Shown: positions 1 to 8,655, counted from the stretch's first letter. The stretch: DNA of 64,000 bases from JBCBSP01 sp964550935 (GCA_964550935.1 CAZKBB010000001.1:65176-129175); one strand, 5' to 3'. Numbers and translations: made by a program. The notes: generated from the letters alone by a model not told the origin.

Positions 1-258
1 GCGAGGGCGGTTTCAAACGCCGGCAGGAAGTCGGCGTCCTCGAACCGGTCGAAAGGCGGGGCGTCGTAGGGCGTGTCCCACTCGGCCAGAAGCGGGTTGT
101 CGGAGGTGCCGGCGGTCGCGGACGTGGCGCCTTCGCTCGTCGCTTCGCCGGCGTCGGTCTCGGCCGCAGGTGCGTCCGATTGCGCCTCGTCGGTCGGCGA
201 GCAGGCCGCGATCAGAAGCGCAGCGGCGGCCGCGCCTAGAAACAGATGAGCTTTCATG
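1..258 (-). CDS. M3 family peptidyl-dipeptidase (Dcp-like) lipoprotein, 5' end only
   Basis: The reading frame is open from an ATG at 258-256 to the left edge, so only the first 86 residues are seen. The start MKAHLFLGAAAAALLIAACSP is a lipoprotein signal with a lipobox ending at Cys20. An Ala/Thr/Glu-rich linker follows, then NPLLAEWDTPYDAPPFDRF and a DFLPAFETAL stretch, which match the conserved N-terminus of M3 zinc dipeptidyl carboxypeptidases (Dcp). The HExxH catalytic motif lies outside the window. Such enzymes trim dipeptides from oligopeptide C-termini; here the protein would be anchored to a periplasmic membrane face. The family assignment rests on the N-terminal pattern alone. Confidence 0.75.
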
Positions 259-301
259 GTCTCTCCCCGAAAACAGTGACGGTGTTATCGTGTCACGTCG
301 T

Positions 302-330
302 GATTTAGCGCCTTCGCGCCGCCTGCTCAA
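302..330 (-). promoter_or_regulatory. possible promoter of the M3 peptidase gene
   Basis: On the minus strand TTGAGC (325-330) is followed after 17 bp by TAAATC (302-307), about 44 bp upstream of the peptidase ATG. This is a sigma70-like arrangement judged by eye only. Between it and the ATG lies a GTGAC-N11-GTCAC inverted repeat (277-297). Confidence 0.3.
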
Positions 331-355
331 TTCGCACCGCGCAGCGCGAGCGTTA

Positions 356-1180
356 TCAAGCCTTTAGGAAGCCGATCGCGCGCGACACAACGCGTGCGTC
401 GCGCAAAACGCCGCGATGACCGAGCCCGTCGAAGATTTCCGCCTCGGCGCCGGGCCAGGCGGCCGCGATCGTTTCGGCGGCGCGCGCCGGCGCGATCGTG
501 TCTCCAGCCCCATGCAGAAAGAGCCCTTCAGCAGTGAAGTCCGGCGCATCGTTCGCCACGGCGAACCGCGACACCGCACGGTCGAGCCGGAACGCGACCG
601 CCTCAAGAAGCAGGTCGATCGCGCGCGGGCTCATCCCCATGCCGGCGCCCTGGAAGCGCACGTTCTCGTCAAGGCTCGCCGGCGCGCCGAGGCCGATGAC
701 GGCCTGCGGCGACAGACCGTGCTCGGCCATGGCGATCACGCCTGAGGGCAGGCCCATGGAGTGCGCCACGAGCGCGTAGGGCTGGCCGAAGGCGCGCGCG
801 GCGCGTCCCAGCCCGTCGGCGAAGCTGACCATGCTTGCGGTGCGCCCGTGCGACCCGCCATGGGCCGGGCCATCGATCAGCACGGCGCGAAAGCCGGCCT
901 CGGCGATCGCCTGGCCGAGCGTTGAGAGGTCCGCGCTGTCGGCTTCCCAGCCATGCTGCAGGAAGATGCGCGGCGCATCGTCTGGGCCGGCGAGGTAGGC
1001 GCGTTGCTCGCCCGCGGCGCCCTCGAACGCGGTGATGTGTTGAGATTCGAGCCAGTCGCGGCCGCGATCGGTCTGCTTCTTCGCGCGCGGGGTGACGAAC
1101 TGCTTGCCCGCCGCGCGCTTGAAGGTCGTGGGCGCGAACGCGGCCATGGCGTTGGCGACGAAGATGGCTGGGCTCGGCAT
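356..1180 (-). CDS. alpha/beta hydrolase
   Basis: A 274-residue alpha/beta-fold hydrolase. A frame continues upstream, but the ATG at 1180 (MPSPAIFVANAMAAF) is preferred because a longer version would run into the exchanger gene at 1224 and its extra residues are shadow-like. Visible fold elements are the oxyanion loop FLQHGWEADSADL, the nucleophile elbow ALVAHSMGLPSG with AHSMG in place of GHSMG, the acid region LFLHGAGDTIAP and the catalytic histidine in DGLGHRGVL. No signal peptide is visible, so it is probably cytoplasmic. The substrate cannot be told from sequence. It lies downstream of, and on the same strand as, the cation exchanger gene. Confidence 0.8.
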   Translation of the reverse strand: MPSPAIFVANAMAAFAPTTFKRAAGKQFVTPRAKKQTDRGRDWLESQHITAFEGAAGEQRAYLAGPDDAPRIFLQHGWEADSADLSTLGQAIAEAGFRAVLIDGPAHGGSHGRTASMVSFADGLGRAARAFGQPYALVAHSMGLPSGVIAMAEHGLSPQAVIGLGAPASLDENVRFQGAGMGMSPRAIDLLLEAVAFRLDRAVSRFAVANDAPDFTAEGLFLHGAGDTIAPARAAETIAAAWPGAEAEIFDGLGHRGVLRDARVVSRAIGFLKA

Positions 1181-1223
1181 TGCGTCAGGGTTGCGCGTTT
1201 CGCTGCGCTTGCGAAGAGGGCGC

Positions 1224-2267
1224 TTACACCATGGTGGCCACTGCGTAGACCGTATAGACGCCGACGATGGCGGCGCTTTCGAACCCGATGCCGGCCGGGC
1301 CTTCACGCTCGCGCCGCAGAAGGCCGAGGATCAGCACGGACGTCATCAGCATCGTCACGGCCAGCCCGCCAAGGATCTTGTCGGTCATGGCGTGGTAGAG
1401 CGAACCGTCGCGATAGGCGATGTCGGCGACCGCCAGGAACAGCGTGTCGAACACATTGCCCCCGATGATGCCGCCCACTGCAAGGGTGAGCGCGCCCCGT
1501 CGGATCGCTGCAAGCGTGGTGACCAATTCGGGCAGTGAGGTGATCACCGCGGTGATCAGCGCGCCGATGGCGGCCTCGTCGAGGGCGGTGCGATCGGCCA
1601 GCGCGATCGCCGATCGGCTGACCAGATAACCCGCCGCGCCCGTGATCAGGCTGAGCCCGGCGAAGGTGAGCCAAAGGCCGGCGCCGGCGCCTTTCGCGGA
1701 GCCGGAACCGCCTTCGTCGACCTCGTCGTTCTGCGTCTCGGTGCTCATCATCGGTCGCCACATGGGCTCTGACCGGTTTTTGCCGATCAGATGCAGGCCG
1801 TAGACATAGCTGCCGAGCAGGATCGGGGTGGCGGGATGCACCCCCGCCACGGTGAACTCAGGGCCCGCATAGGCGAGCAGCGGGATGCACAGCAGAGCCA
1901 TGAGAAGCACAGCCTGCGTGATCGCGGACAGCGAGGCGGCGGCGTGCTCCAGATTGACGCGGCGATAGGTGATGTCCGCGATCGCCAGGAACAGCGTCTG
2001 CACCGCGATGCCGCCGATCGCATTGGACGCTGCCAGTTCGCTATAACCGTTCCAGGCGGTTGCGACCGAGGTGATGATGCCGGGAAGCGAGGTCGCCGCG
2101 CCGAGAAACACCGCGCCCACGATCGCCTCGCCCCATCCGGTCTCGTCGGCGAGCCGGTCGGCCTTGCCCGCCAAAGCGGACCCGGCGAGCAGTATGACGA
2201 GCGCGCTTGCGCCCAACACCGCCGCGAGCCCCCAAAGGGCGACCTCATTCAGATCGAAAAGCATCAT
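1224..2267 (-). CDS. sodium/calcium exchanger family antiporter (CaCA)
   Basis: A 347-residue polytopic membrane protein with two inverted alpha repeats, the hallmark of the Ca2+/cation antiporter family. Repeat 1 is GAVFLGAATSLPGIITSVA with SNAIGGIAVQTLFLAIADI. Repeat 2 is ITAVITSLPELVTTLAAI with GGIIGGNVFDTLFLAVADI. The central hydrophilic loop (TETQNDEVDEGGSGSAKG) separates two five-helix halves. The second repeat keeps the acidic SLPE of the ion site, whereas the first has SLPG, so the substrate could differ from calcium. The ATG at 2267 is chosen over an in-frame TTG at 2276. It exchanges cations across the inner membrane by family inference. Confidence 0.85.
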   Translation of the reverse strand: MMLFDLNEVALWGLAAVLGASALVILLAGSALAGKADRLADETGWGEAIVGAVFLGAATSLPGIITSVATAWNGYSELAASNAIGGIAVQTLFLAIADITYRRVNLEHAAASLSAITQAVLLMALLCIPLLAYAGPEFTVAGVHPATPILLGSYVYGLHLIGKNRSEPMWRPMMSTETQNDEVDEGGSGSAKGAGAGLWLTFAGLSLITGAAGYLVSRSAIALADRTALDEAAIGALITAVITSLPELVTTLAAIRRGALTLAVGGIIGGNVFDTLFLAVADIAYRDGSLYHAMTDKILGGLAVTMLMTSVLILGLLRREREGPAGIGFESAAIVGVYTVYAVATMV

Positions 2268-2375
2268 TGCGCTCAAACGCCCCAGCCTGCGAAGCGATCC
2301 GCCCGCGAGCCTACACGTTCCCGCCCGCCGCGCGCGCTGCTAGGCTCGACGCCTCGCCGCTGAAGGAGCCGAGCC

Positions 2376-2786
2376 ATGTTCATCCTCGCCGCCGCGCTGT
2401 CGCTGTCCGCCGCCGAGCCGGCGATCGCGGGGCTCTGGTCCACGGGAGACGACGGCGGCCGGGTGCGCATCGAGACTTGCGGCGACGCGGTGTGCGGGCG
2501 CCTGGTGGCCGCCGACGCGCTGGCTGAGGATCCCGAGTTGAAGGACGTCAACCATCCCGACCCGCAGATGCGCGATCGGCCGCTTCGGGGCGTGGCGGTC
2601 ATCGAAGACTTCACCCGCACCGAGGACGGCAAGTGGGAGCCAGGCGTGCTTTACGACCCGGAGGAGGGCCGCGTGATCACGCGCGGCCATCTTGAGCTTC
2701 TGGGTGAAGACACGCTGCAGGTGCGCGGCTGCGTCGCGTTCATTTGCCAGACCCGGGAGTGGACGCGCGTCGACAAGGCGGGCTGA
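2376..2786 (+). CDS. DUF2147 domain protein, secreted
   Basis: A 136-residue protein with a short hydrophobic N-terminus (MFILAAALSLSAAEPAIAG) that reads as a signal peptide. The rest matches the DUF2147 pattern: a GLWSTGDDGGRVRIETCGD opening, a CGRLVAADAL segment, D-P-Q-M-R-DRPLRGVAV, a WEPGVLYDPEEG strand and a C-terminal LQVRGCVAFICQTREWTR. The paired cysteines may form a disulfide in the periplasm. The start is supported by AAGGAG at 2363-2368, seven bases before the ATG. Members are small beta-rich periplasmic proteins without an established biochemical role. It converges on the HIT gene 3 bp downstream. Confidence 0.8.
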   Translation: MFILAAALSLSAAEPAIAGLWSTGDDGGRVRIETCGDAVCGRLVAADALAEDPELKDVNHPDPQMRDRPLRGVAVIEDFTRTEDGKWEPGVLYDPEEGRVITRGHLELLGEDTLQVRGCVAFICQTREWTRVDKAG

Positions 2787-2789
2787 CCT

Positions 2790-3221
2790 TTAGAGGTTCG
2801 CGCGGATTTTCTCAGCAAGCGCTTCAAGCGCGTCGGTGTCGGCCTGGCCGGCCTTGCCGTGGCCTTTCAGGCTTTGGCCGTCGCGCTGCGGGATGACGTG
2901 GAAGTGGATGTGGAAGACGGTCTGGCCCGCCGGGGCGCCGTTGAACTGCACCACGGTGACGCCGTCGGGCTCCAGCGCCGCGCGGACCGCTTGGGCGACG
3001 CGCTTCACGCGCACGATCGCCGCCGCGGCTGCGTCCTCGCTAAGCTCCAGGAGATTGCGCGCCGGCTCCTTGGGCACGATCAGCGTGTGGCCCTCGGCCT
3101 GGGGAAAGACGTCCATGAAAGCCAGGACATGCTCGTCCTCGAACACCTTCACGCACTTCGCCTCGCCGCGCAGGATCTTGGCGAAGATGTTCTGGTCGTC
3201 ATAGCGGCCGTCGAGGCTCAT
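2790..3221 (-). CDS. HIT family nucleotide-binding protein
   Basis: A 143-residue histidine-triad protein. The signature VFHIHFHVIPQ gives His104, His106 and His108, with His108 the expected nucleophile that takes the nucleotidyl group. The N-terminal DDQNIFAKILRGE and EDEHVLAFMDVFPQAEGHTLIVPK segments are typical of HinT-type purine nucleoside phosphoramidases and HIT hydrolases. These cleave adenosine phosphoramidates or related dinucleotides; which one cannot be resolved here. It is a cytoplasmic homodimer by family. It is monocistronic, with 93 bp to the upstream gene on the same strand. Confidence 0.9.
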   Translation of the reverse strand: MSLDGRYDDQNIFAKILRGEAKCVKVFEDEHVLAFMDVFPQAEGHTLIVPKEPARNLLELSEDAAAAAIVRVKRVAQAVRAALEPDGVTVVQFNGAPAGQTVFHIHFHVIPQRDGQSLKGHGKAGQADTDALEALAEKIRANL

Positions 3222-3314
3222 CGCGCGTCTCCTTGCAAGCGTTGAGCGCGAGCCTAGCCGGGCGCCGGCCGGTTTTGAACCAGGCGTGGTTCAGGCGCGC
3301 TCGGTCTTGGCGGC

Positions 3315-4460
3315 TTAAGGCTCGCGCTTATAAGGCGACTCCTCATCAAGCGACAGGATTTCAGCCTCAACGGCCGGGCGTTCGCGCGCCAGAAAGCGCC
3401 CCACGGCGTCGGAGAAGCCGGGATCGGGGATGAAATGCGCCGAGTGCACCACCTCGGGGCGGTAGCCGCGCGCCAGCTTGTGCGGGCCTTGCGCGCCGGC
3501 TTCGACCTTTCTCAGACCGCGCTCAATCGCGAACTCGACCGCCTGATGGTAGCAGAGCTCGAAGTGGAGGAACTCCCGATCCTCCAAGCAGCCCCAATAG
3601 CGCCCGAACAGCGTTTCCGAGCCGATGAAGTTCAGCGCGGAGGCGATGTAGGCGCCCTCGCGCCTTGCGGTGACCAGCAAGATTTGCTCGCGCATGCGCT
3701 CATGCATCAGATCGAAGAAGGCGCGTGTGAGATAAGGCGTGCCCCACTTGCGCGCGCCGGTGTCCTGATAGCAGGCGAAGAACAGGTCCCAGTGTTCGGG
3801 CTGGATCGCGTCGCCGGTCAGGCGTTCGATCTCGACGTCCTCGTTTGCTGATTTGCGCTCCTTCCTCAGGGCCTTGCGCTTGCGCGAGGCGAGCGCGCCA
3901 AGGAAGTCCTCATAGGTCTCATAGTCGTCGTTTCGCCAGATGAACTGGATATCGTAACGCCGCAGCAGTCCGGCCGCTGCGAGCTCATCGCGCTGACTCG
4001 CGTCAGGGAACAACACGTGCCAGCTCGACAGGCCCTCGCGCCGGCAGACGCTGAGCGCGCCTTCGATGAGGGCGCCGCGCACGTCCGGGTCGGGCGACAG
4101 GATGCGCCGGCCGGTGGCCGGCGTGAACGGCGCCGCGCTTAGAAGCTTGGGGTAATAGCGCCCGCCCGCGCGCTCGTAGGCGTTGGCCCAGCCGTGATCG
4201 AACACGTATTCGCCGTAGGAATGGCCCTTCAGATAGAGCGGCGCGGCGCCGAGGAGCGTCCCGTCCGCGCCTTCGCATAGGAGGTGAAAGCCTCCCCAAC
4301 CGGTCTCCGGCGTGGCGGAGCCGGAGCGCTCTAACGCTTCCAGGAAATCCCAGCTCAAAAATGGATCGAACGGCTCGCCTGGCGGGTTCGCGACCCGGTC
4401 CCAGGACTGCCGATCGACTTCGGCCAGGCTCTGCACGATGCGCAAGGCGTGATCGCTCAT
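3315..4460 (-). CDS. GNAT/FemAB-like N-acetyltransferase, DUF482 (COG3146)
   Basis: A 381-residue protein of the DUF482 group, a FemAB-like double-GNAT fold. Recognisable blocks are FDPFLSWDFLEALERSGSA, PLYLKGHSYGEYVFDHGWA, YYPKLLSAAPFTPATGRR, the Lys/Arg-rich ALASRKRKALRKERK, and C-terminal HFELCYHQAVEFAI with EAGAQGPHKLARGYRP. The ATG at 4460 (MSDHALRIV) is chosen because the upstream extension is Arg/Ser-rich shadow sequence crossing into the ridA side. The family is annotated as putative acyl- or aminoacyl-transferase acting on cell-envelope precursors, but the substrate is unknown. It sits 49 bp downstream of ridA and may be co-transcribed with it. Confidence 0.85.
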   Translation of the reverse strand: MSDHALRIVQSLAEVDRQSWDRVANPPGEPFDPFLSWDFLEALERSGSATPETGWGGFHLLCEGADGTLLGAAPLYLKGHSYGEYVFDHGWANAYERAGGRYYPKLLSAAPFTPATGRRILSPDPDVRGALIEGALSVCRREGLSSWHVLFPDASQRDELAAAGLLRRYDIQFIWRNDDYETYEDFLGALASRKRKALRKERKSANEDVEIERLTGDAIQPEHWDLFFACYQDTGARKWGTPYLTRAFFDLMHERMREQILLVTARREGAYIASALNFIGSETLFGRYWGCLEDREFLHFELCYHQAVEFAIERGLRKVEAGAQGPHKLARGYRPEVVHSAHFIPDPGFSDAVGRFLARERPAVEAEILSLDEESPYKREP

Positions 4461-4509
4461 GGGCGGGGCGGGGCTCGCTACAGCGTCGGGCCTGACGCGA
4501 TATAGACGG

Positions 4510-4971
4510 TCAGCCCAGCTCGGCGACCGCGTCGATCTCGACCGCCGCGCCGCGCGGCAGGACCGGGCAGGCGACGGCTGCGCGCGCATGGCGGCCGGCC
4601 TCGCCGAACACCTCGACCATCAGATCCGACGCGCCGTTGATGACCTGGGGCAGATCGGTGAAGTCCGGCGCGGCGTTGACGAAGCCGCCGAGCTTCACGA
4701 TGCGCTTGATGCGCGCAAGGTCGCCCCCCGCGGCGGCCTTGAGCTGGGCGATGATGTTCAGCGCGCAAAGCCTCGCCGCCGCCTGGCCGGCCTCAAGGTC
4801 GAGATCCTTCCCAAGCCGTCCCGTGGCGATCCCGTCAGGGCCCATGGAAATCTGCCCGGACACGAAGACCTGAGCGCCCGACACGACGAAGGGCACGTAG
4901 TTTGCGATCGGCGCGGCGGGGTCGGGCAGGGTCAGGCCGAGCTCGGCGAGGCGGGTTTCAGGACCGGACAT
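4510..4971 (-). CDS. RidA family protein (YjgF/YER057c/UK114)
   Basis: A 153-residue RidA-fold protein. The VSGQISMGPDGIATGRLGKDLD strand, the AARLCALNIIAQLKAAAGGDLARI helix and the C-terminal GRHARAAVACPVLPRGAAVEIDAVAE block fit the longer YjgF-like subfamily, including the conserved Arg in HARAAV. RidA proteins deaminate reactive enamine/imine intermediates from PLP enzymes in the cytoplasm; subfamilies differ in activity. The ATG at 4971 is preferred over an adjacent TTG at 4974: the minus strand has AAGGAG seven bases upstream of the ATG. It is divergent from the hydrolase gene at 5082, with a 110-bp shared intergenic region. Confidence 0.88.
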   Translation of the reverse strand: MSGPETRLAELGLTLPDPAAPIANYVPFVVSGAQVFVSGQISMGPDGIATGRLGKDLDLEAGQAAARLCALNIIAQLKAAAGGDLARIKRIVKLGGFVNAAPDFTDLPQVINGASDLMVEVFGEAGRHARAAVACPVLPRGAAVEIDAVAELG

Positions 4972-5081
4972 CAATGGGCTCCTTCATGCGGCTCGCCGAC
5001 CGTGATAGGCCGTCACGGCGCTTGCGCAAACCCGGCCCGCGGTCGGAGCCTGCGTCATGCGTGCAGTTGCAAGGGCTCTCG

Positions 5082-5948
5082 ATGAATCCGCCGACCGTCT
5101 ACGAGCGCGAGATCCGCTTCGAAACCTCAGACGGGGTGACGCTCGCAGGCCGTCTGTTCGCGCCCGATACGCCCACCGCGCTGATGACGATCAATGGAGC
5201 GACCGGATACCCGGCGCGCTTCTACGCCTCGTTCGCGAAGGCGGCCGCTGAAAATGGCTGGGCGGCGCTGACCTGGGACTATCGCGGCCAGGCGGGCTCG
5301 CGGGCCTATCCGCCGCACGAGGATCGCGCCGCCATGCTCGACTGGGCGCGCTATGACATGCCGGGCGCCGCGCGCTGGCTGAAACAGAGTTTCCAAGGGC
5401 TGCCGCTTGATCTGGTTGGCCACTCGGTCGGGGGACATTTCGCCCCGCTGGTCCATGCCGAAGCGCCGTTGCGCAAGGTGGCGCTTCTGTCGGCTTCAAG
5501 CGGGTTCTGGGGCAAGCAGCGCGCGCCGCTGAAGCTCCTTGCCTGGTCGTTCTGGCGCGTCATCGGCCCGGCCTATCTCGGCTCCTACGGCTATGTGCCG
5601 CGCGGGTTGTTCTGGAAGGGCGAGGATCTGCCCGCCGGCGTGTTCCGGGACTGGCGCGACTGGGGCGTGAAGCCGGACTATTTCCGCGACCGGCTCGCCG
5701 AGGAGGGCCTGCTCAACCAGTTCGACCGCTTCGACCGGCCGGTCACCGCCTGGACGCCGGACGATGATCCGATCGCGACGCCCGAGGCGGTGCGCTGGCT
5801 GCTCCAGCAGATGCCGATCGCGCCCACCGAGATGAACATCGTTCGAACCGACGATCTCGACCGTGGCCGGCTCGGCCATCACGGCCTGTTTCTCGGCAAG
5901 ATGTCCGACGTGTTCTGGCCTCAAGTCTTCCGCTGGCTCAGCGCTTGA
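5082..5948 (+). CDS. alpha/beta hydrolase (COG4757-like)
   Basis: A 288-residue predicted serine hydrolase. It opens with YEREIRFETSDGVTLAGRLF, carries an INGATGYPARFY oxyanion region, WDYRGQAGS, the nucleophile elbow LDLVGHSVGGHFAPL, an acid region WTPDDDPIATPEAV and the catalytic His in LGHHGLF. This order and the missing classical HGxP loop resemble the COG4757 group of uncharacterised hydrolases. The ATG at 5082 follows AAGGG by six bases. Longer in-frame starts would cover the ridA promoter region. No signal peptide is visible. The 3' end overlaps the 3' end of dinB by 11 bp on the opposite strand. Confidence 0.85.
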   Translation: MNPPTVYEREIRFETSDGVTLAGRLFAPDTPTALMTINGATGYPARFYASFAKAAAENGWAALTWDYRGQAGSRAYPPHEDRAAMLDWARYDMPGAARWLKQSFQGLPLDLVGHSVGGHFAPLVHAEAPLRKVALLSASSGFWGKQRAPLKLLAWSFWRVIGPAYLGSYGYVPRGLFWKGEDLPAGVFRDWRDWGVKPDYFRDRLAEEGLLNQFDRFDRPVTAWTPDDDPIATPEAVRWLLQQMPIAPTEMNIVRTDDLDRGRLGHHGLFLGKMSDVFWPQVFRWLSA

Positions 5949-7200
5949 GCGCGCGGCCCTTGATCACCGCGTCAGACCCGAACCTCGCGCGCGCGGCGTC
6001 CATGGCGCGCTCGGCCGCGGCGCGGCGCAGACCGTCAGGGTCGAGCAGGTCGCCGAGATCACCGCTCTCGGGCTGAAGCTCGCCATAGCCCGCCCCGATC
6101 AAGCGGTAGCGCACCCCGCCCGGCTCGTCGGCCAACAGATCGCGCACGGTCTGGAACAGCGTGTCGGCGAGCTGTGAGGGCTGCAAAAGCGTACGCCGGC
6201 GCGTCAGGGTGCGAAAATCCGCGCGCTTGAGCTTCAACACCACCACGCGGCCGGAGACGCCTTCGGCCTTCATCCGATCGGCCACCTTCACGCTGAGGCG
6301 CCAGAGCACGGCTTCCAGCTCGTTCTTGTTGGAAATATCGGTTTCGAACGTCGTTTCAGCGCTGACGCTCTTGCGCGCGCGCTCGGGATTGACCGCGCGC
6401 TCGTCATGACCGCCGGCCAGCTTGAAAAGGCGAAGGCCCGCCTCGCCGTAACGCTTCATCATCGCGACGTCGCCGCGTTTGCGCACGTGGGCGAGCGTGG
6501 ACAGACCGTCCGCGCGCAGCTTCTTGGCGAAGGCCGGCCCGACCCCGTAGACCGCCTCCACCGGCTGCGCGGCCAGGAAGGCTGGCGCGTCTTCGCGGCC
6601 TAGAACCGCAAAGCCGTCCGGCTTGTCGAGGTCAGACGCGGTCTTGGCCAGAAACTTGTTGTAGCTGAGCCCGATCGAGGCGGTGACGCCCACCTCTTCC
6701 CTGATCCGGTTTTGAAGCCGCACGAGCGTCGCCGCCGGCGATGCGCCGTGAAGACGCTCGGTGCCGGACAGGTCCATGAACGCCTCGTCGATTGACAGCG
6801 GCTCCACCAGGGGCGTCACGTCGCGCATCATCTCACGGATGCGCCGGCCCTCGGTCGCGTAGACGTCCATGCGCGGGCGTACCACGACTGCGTCGGGACA
6901 CGCCTTGAGCGCCTTGAACATGGGCATGGCCGAGCGCACGCCGTAGAGGCGTGCGATGTAGCAAGCCGCCGAGACCACGCCGCGCCGTCCGCCGCCCACG
7001 ACCACAGGCTGGTCTTCAAGCGTCGGGTCGTCGCGCTTCTCGATCGAGGCGTAGAAGGCGTCGCAGTCCAGATGCGCCACCGACAGCGCCTCGATCTCGC
7101 GATGGCGCGCCGCACGCACTGAGCCGCAGGCCGGGCAGGCGGTATCATCCGCAGCCACCGCGGCGGCGCAGTCCCGGCACACGCCCGGCGACGCGCTCAC
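5938..7200 (-). CDS. dinB: DNA polymerase IV with N-terminal zinc-binding extension
   Basis: A 420-residue Y-family translesion polymerase. Palm motifs are HLDCDAFYASIEKRDDP (metal Asp) and PLSIDEAFMDLSG (the catalytic Asp-Glu pair). YNKFLAKTASDLDKPDGF and VYGVGPAFAKKLRADGL mark the thumb/HhH region, followed by a little-finger domain. Before the polymerase core are two CxxC pairs at residues 8/11 and 22/25, an extension found in some alphaproteobacterial DinB proteins and absent from E. coli DinB. GTG at 7200 is chosen because it forms a GTGA overlap with the stop of the upstream kinase gene. The canonical clamp-binding C-terminus is not obvious; the protein ends in FGSDAVIKGRALKR. Confidence 0.93.
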   Translation of the reverse strand: MSASPGVCRDCAAAVAADDTACPACGSVRAARHREIEALSVAHLDCDAFYASIEKRDDPTLEDQPVVVGGGRRGVVSAACYIARLYGVRSAMPMFKALKACPDAVVVRPRMDVYATEGRRIREMMRDVTPLVEPLSIDEAFMDLSGTERLHGASPAATLVRLQNRIREEVGVTASIGLSYNKFLAKTASDLDKPDGFAVLGREDAPAFLAAQPVEAVYGVGPAFAKKLRADGLSTLAHVRKRGDVAMMKRYGEAGLRLFKLAGGHDERAVNPERARKSVSAETTFETDISNKNELEAVLWRLSVKVADRMKAEGVSGRVVVLKLKRADFRTLTRRRTLLQPSQLADTLFQTVRDLLADEPGGVRYRLIGAGYGELQPESGDLGDLLDPDGLRRAAAERAMDAARARFGSDAVIKGRALKR

Positions 7201-8108
7201 GGCAAGGCCTCGCGCCACAGCCAGGCCGCCCCGCGCACGCCAGAGGCCGCGCCATGCACGTTGCGCCGGACCTCAGTGCGCGGCTCGTCTGTAAAGACGT
7301 GCGTTTTCAACGCCGCTTCAAGGCGCTCCGGCAGGGCGTCGATCTGGGACAGCCCGCCGCCAAGTACGATGACGTGGGGGTCGAGGATGTTGACCACGAC
7401 CGCAAGCGAGCGCGCGAGGCGGTCGAGCCAGCGCTCCAGCGCCTCGCGTTCGGCCTGTGCGCCCGCGGCGGCGCGCTCTGCGATCGCGCGCGCATCAGCG
7501 TCCTCGCCGGTCATGCGCTTGAACGCTGCGCTCAAGGCGGGGCCTGAGCACCAGGTCTCCACGCATCCTCGCCGGCCGCAAAAACATCCCGGACCGGGGC
7601 GCTCATCGTCGCGCGGCGAGGGCAGGGGTGTGTGGCCCCATTCGCCTGCGATATTGTCGAGCCCGGTCCAGAGCCGGCGCTCGATCACCACGCCGCCTCC
7701 CACTCCGGTGCCGAGGATCACTCCGAAGACCGAAGGCGCGTCCGTTCCCGCCCCGTCGATCGCTTCGGACAGGGCGAAGCAGTCGGCGTCGTTCGCCAGG
7801 CGCACCGAGCGCTGGAGCGCGTGCTCCATCAGCGCTTTGAGAGCGACGCCGTTAAGGTCGGTGGAGTTCGCATTGCGCACCCGCCCTGTTCGCGGATTGA
7901 CCGAGCCGGGGTGGCCGACGCCCAAGGGAAGGGAGGCGGCCCCGATTCGCATCTCCACGTCCTGGACCAGGCGGCGCACGGTTTCAGCTTTCGCCTCAGG
8001 GCCTTGCGGAGTCGCTTCGCGCTGCGTCGCGAGCGTGCGTCCCTCGGCGTCGAGCGCGGCGACTTCGATTTTCGTGCCGCCCATATCGACGCCGATCAAG
8101 GCCTTCAT
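7197..8108 (-). CDS. ROK family sugar kinase (fructokinase-like)
   Basis: A 303-residue ROK kinase. It has the phosphate-binding GVDMGGTKIEVAAL, the DADCFALSEA catalytic-Asp segment, GVILGTGVGGGVV, GEWGHTPLP and the zinc-binding ROK signature GCFCGRRGCVETWCSG. The GHTPLP and CFCG pattern resembles Mak/fructokinase-type members rather than NagC-type regulators, and there is no N-terminal winged helix. It would phosphorylate a hexose with ATP in the cytoplasm; which sugar is uncertain. The start ATG at 8108 (MKALIGVDMGG) follows a GAGGAAAGG purine tract. It is translationally coupled to dinB downstream, an unexpected functional pairing. Confidence 0.88.
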   Translation of the reverse strand: MKALIGVDMGGTKIEVAALDAEGRTLATQREATPQGPEAKAETVRRLVQDVEMRIGAASLPLGVGHPGSVNPRTGRVRNANSTDLNGVALKALMEHALQRSVRLANDADCFALSEAIDGAGTDAPSVFGVILGTGVGGGVVIERRLWTGLDNIAGEWGHTPLPSPRDDERPGPGCFCGRRGCVETWCSGPALSAAFKRMTGEDADARAIAERAAAGAQAEREALERWLDRLARSLAVVVNILDPHVIVLGGGLSQIDALPERLEAALKTHVFTDEPRTEVRRNVHGAASGVRGAAWLWREALP

Positions 8109-8280
8109 GGCTTTGCCTTTCCTCAGTATTTCGGCTAGGTTCTTATCTTGTTCCAGCCAGCGGTCCAAGCGCCGACTCATTCTTGATTAAGGAAGATCGG
8201 TTCTACTCCAACATGGATGGTCAATAGCTCACGCCAAAAGGCGGAGCGATGGGGAAAGCGCGCACGCCATGCTGCAGGTC

Positions 8281-8646
8281 ATGCCGAAAAAAGTCCTGAT
8301 CGTCGAAGACAACGAGCTGAACATGAAGCTGTTTCATGATCTGCTCGAGGCGCACGGGTTCGAGACCTTGCAAACGCGCGAGGGGCTCAAGGCGCTCGAT
8401 ATGGCGCGCGAACACCGCCCCGACCTGATCTTGATGGACATCCAACTGCCAGAGGTTTCCGGCCTTGAGGTCACCAAGTGGCTCAAGGACGACGACGATC
8501 TCTCGGCCATTCCGGTCGTGGCGGTCACGGCCTTCGCGATGAAGGGCGACGAGGAGCGCATCCGCGAAGGCGGATGCGAGGCCTATCTCTCCAAGCCGAT
8601 CACCGTGACGACCTTTATCGAGACCGTGCGCCGGTTTCTCGACTAG
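8281..8646 (+). CDS. divK: cell-cycle response regulator DivK
   Basis: A 121-residue single-domain receiver. The sequence KKVLIVEDNELNMKLFHD, phospho-acceptor Asp53 in LILMDIQLPE, EVTKWLKDDDDLSAIP and AFAMKGDEERIREGGCEAY is close to Caulobacter DivK throughout. DivK is phosphorylated by DivJ, dephosphorylated by PleC, and together with DivL inhibits the CckA-ChpT-CtrA relay, setting cell fate at the poles. The ATG at 8281 is used; an in-frame ATG at 8269 would add four residues. The gene is followed nine bases later by pleD, the known Caulobacter order. The roughly 170 bp upstream presumably hold its promoter. Confidence 0.96.
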   Translation: MPKKVLIVEDNELNMKLFHDLLEAHGFETLQTREGLKALDMAREHRPDLILMDIQLPEVSGLEVTKWLKDDDDLSAIPVVAVTAFAMKGDEERIREGGCEAYLSKPITVTTFIETVRRFLD

Positions 8647-8655
8647 GAGGGCGCC

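Noticed and set aside
8109..8280. Search for a regulatory RNA or riboswitch upstream of divK
   Set aside because: No conserved fold or long hairpin could be seen; it is treated as an ordinary promoter region.
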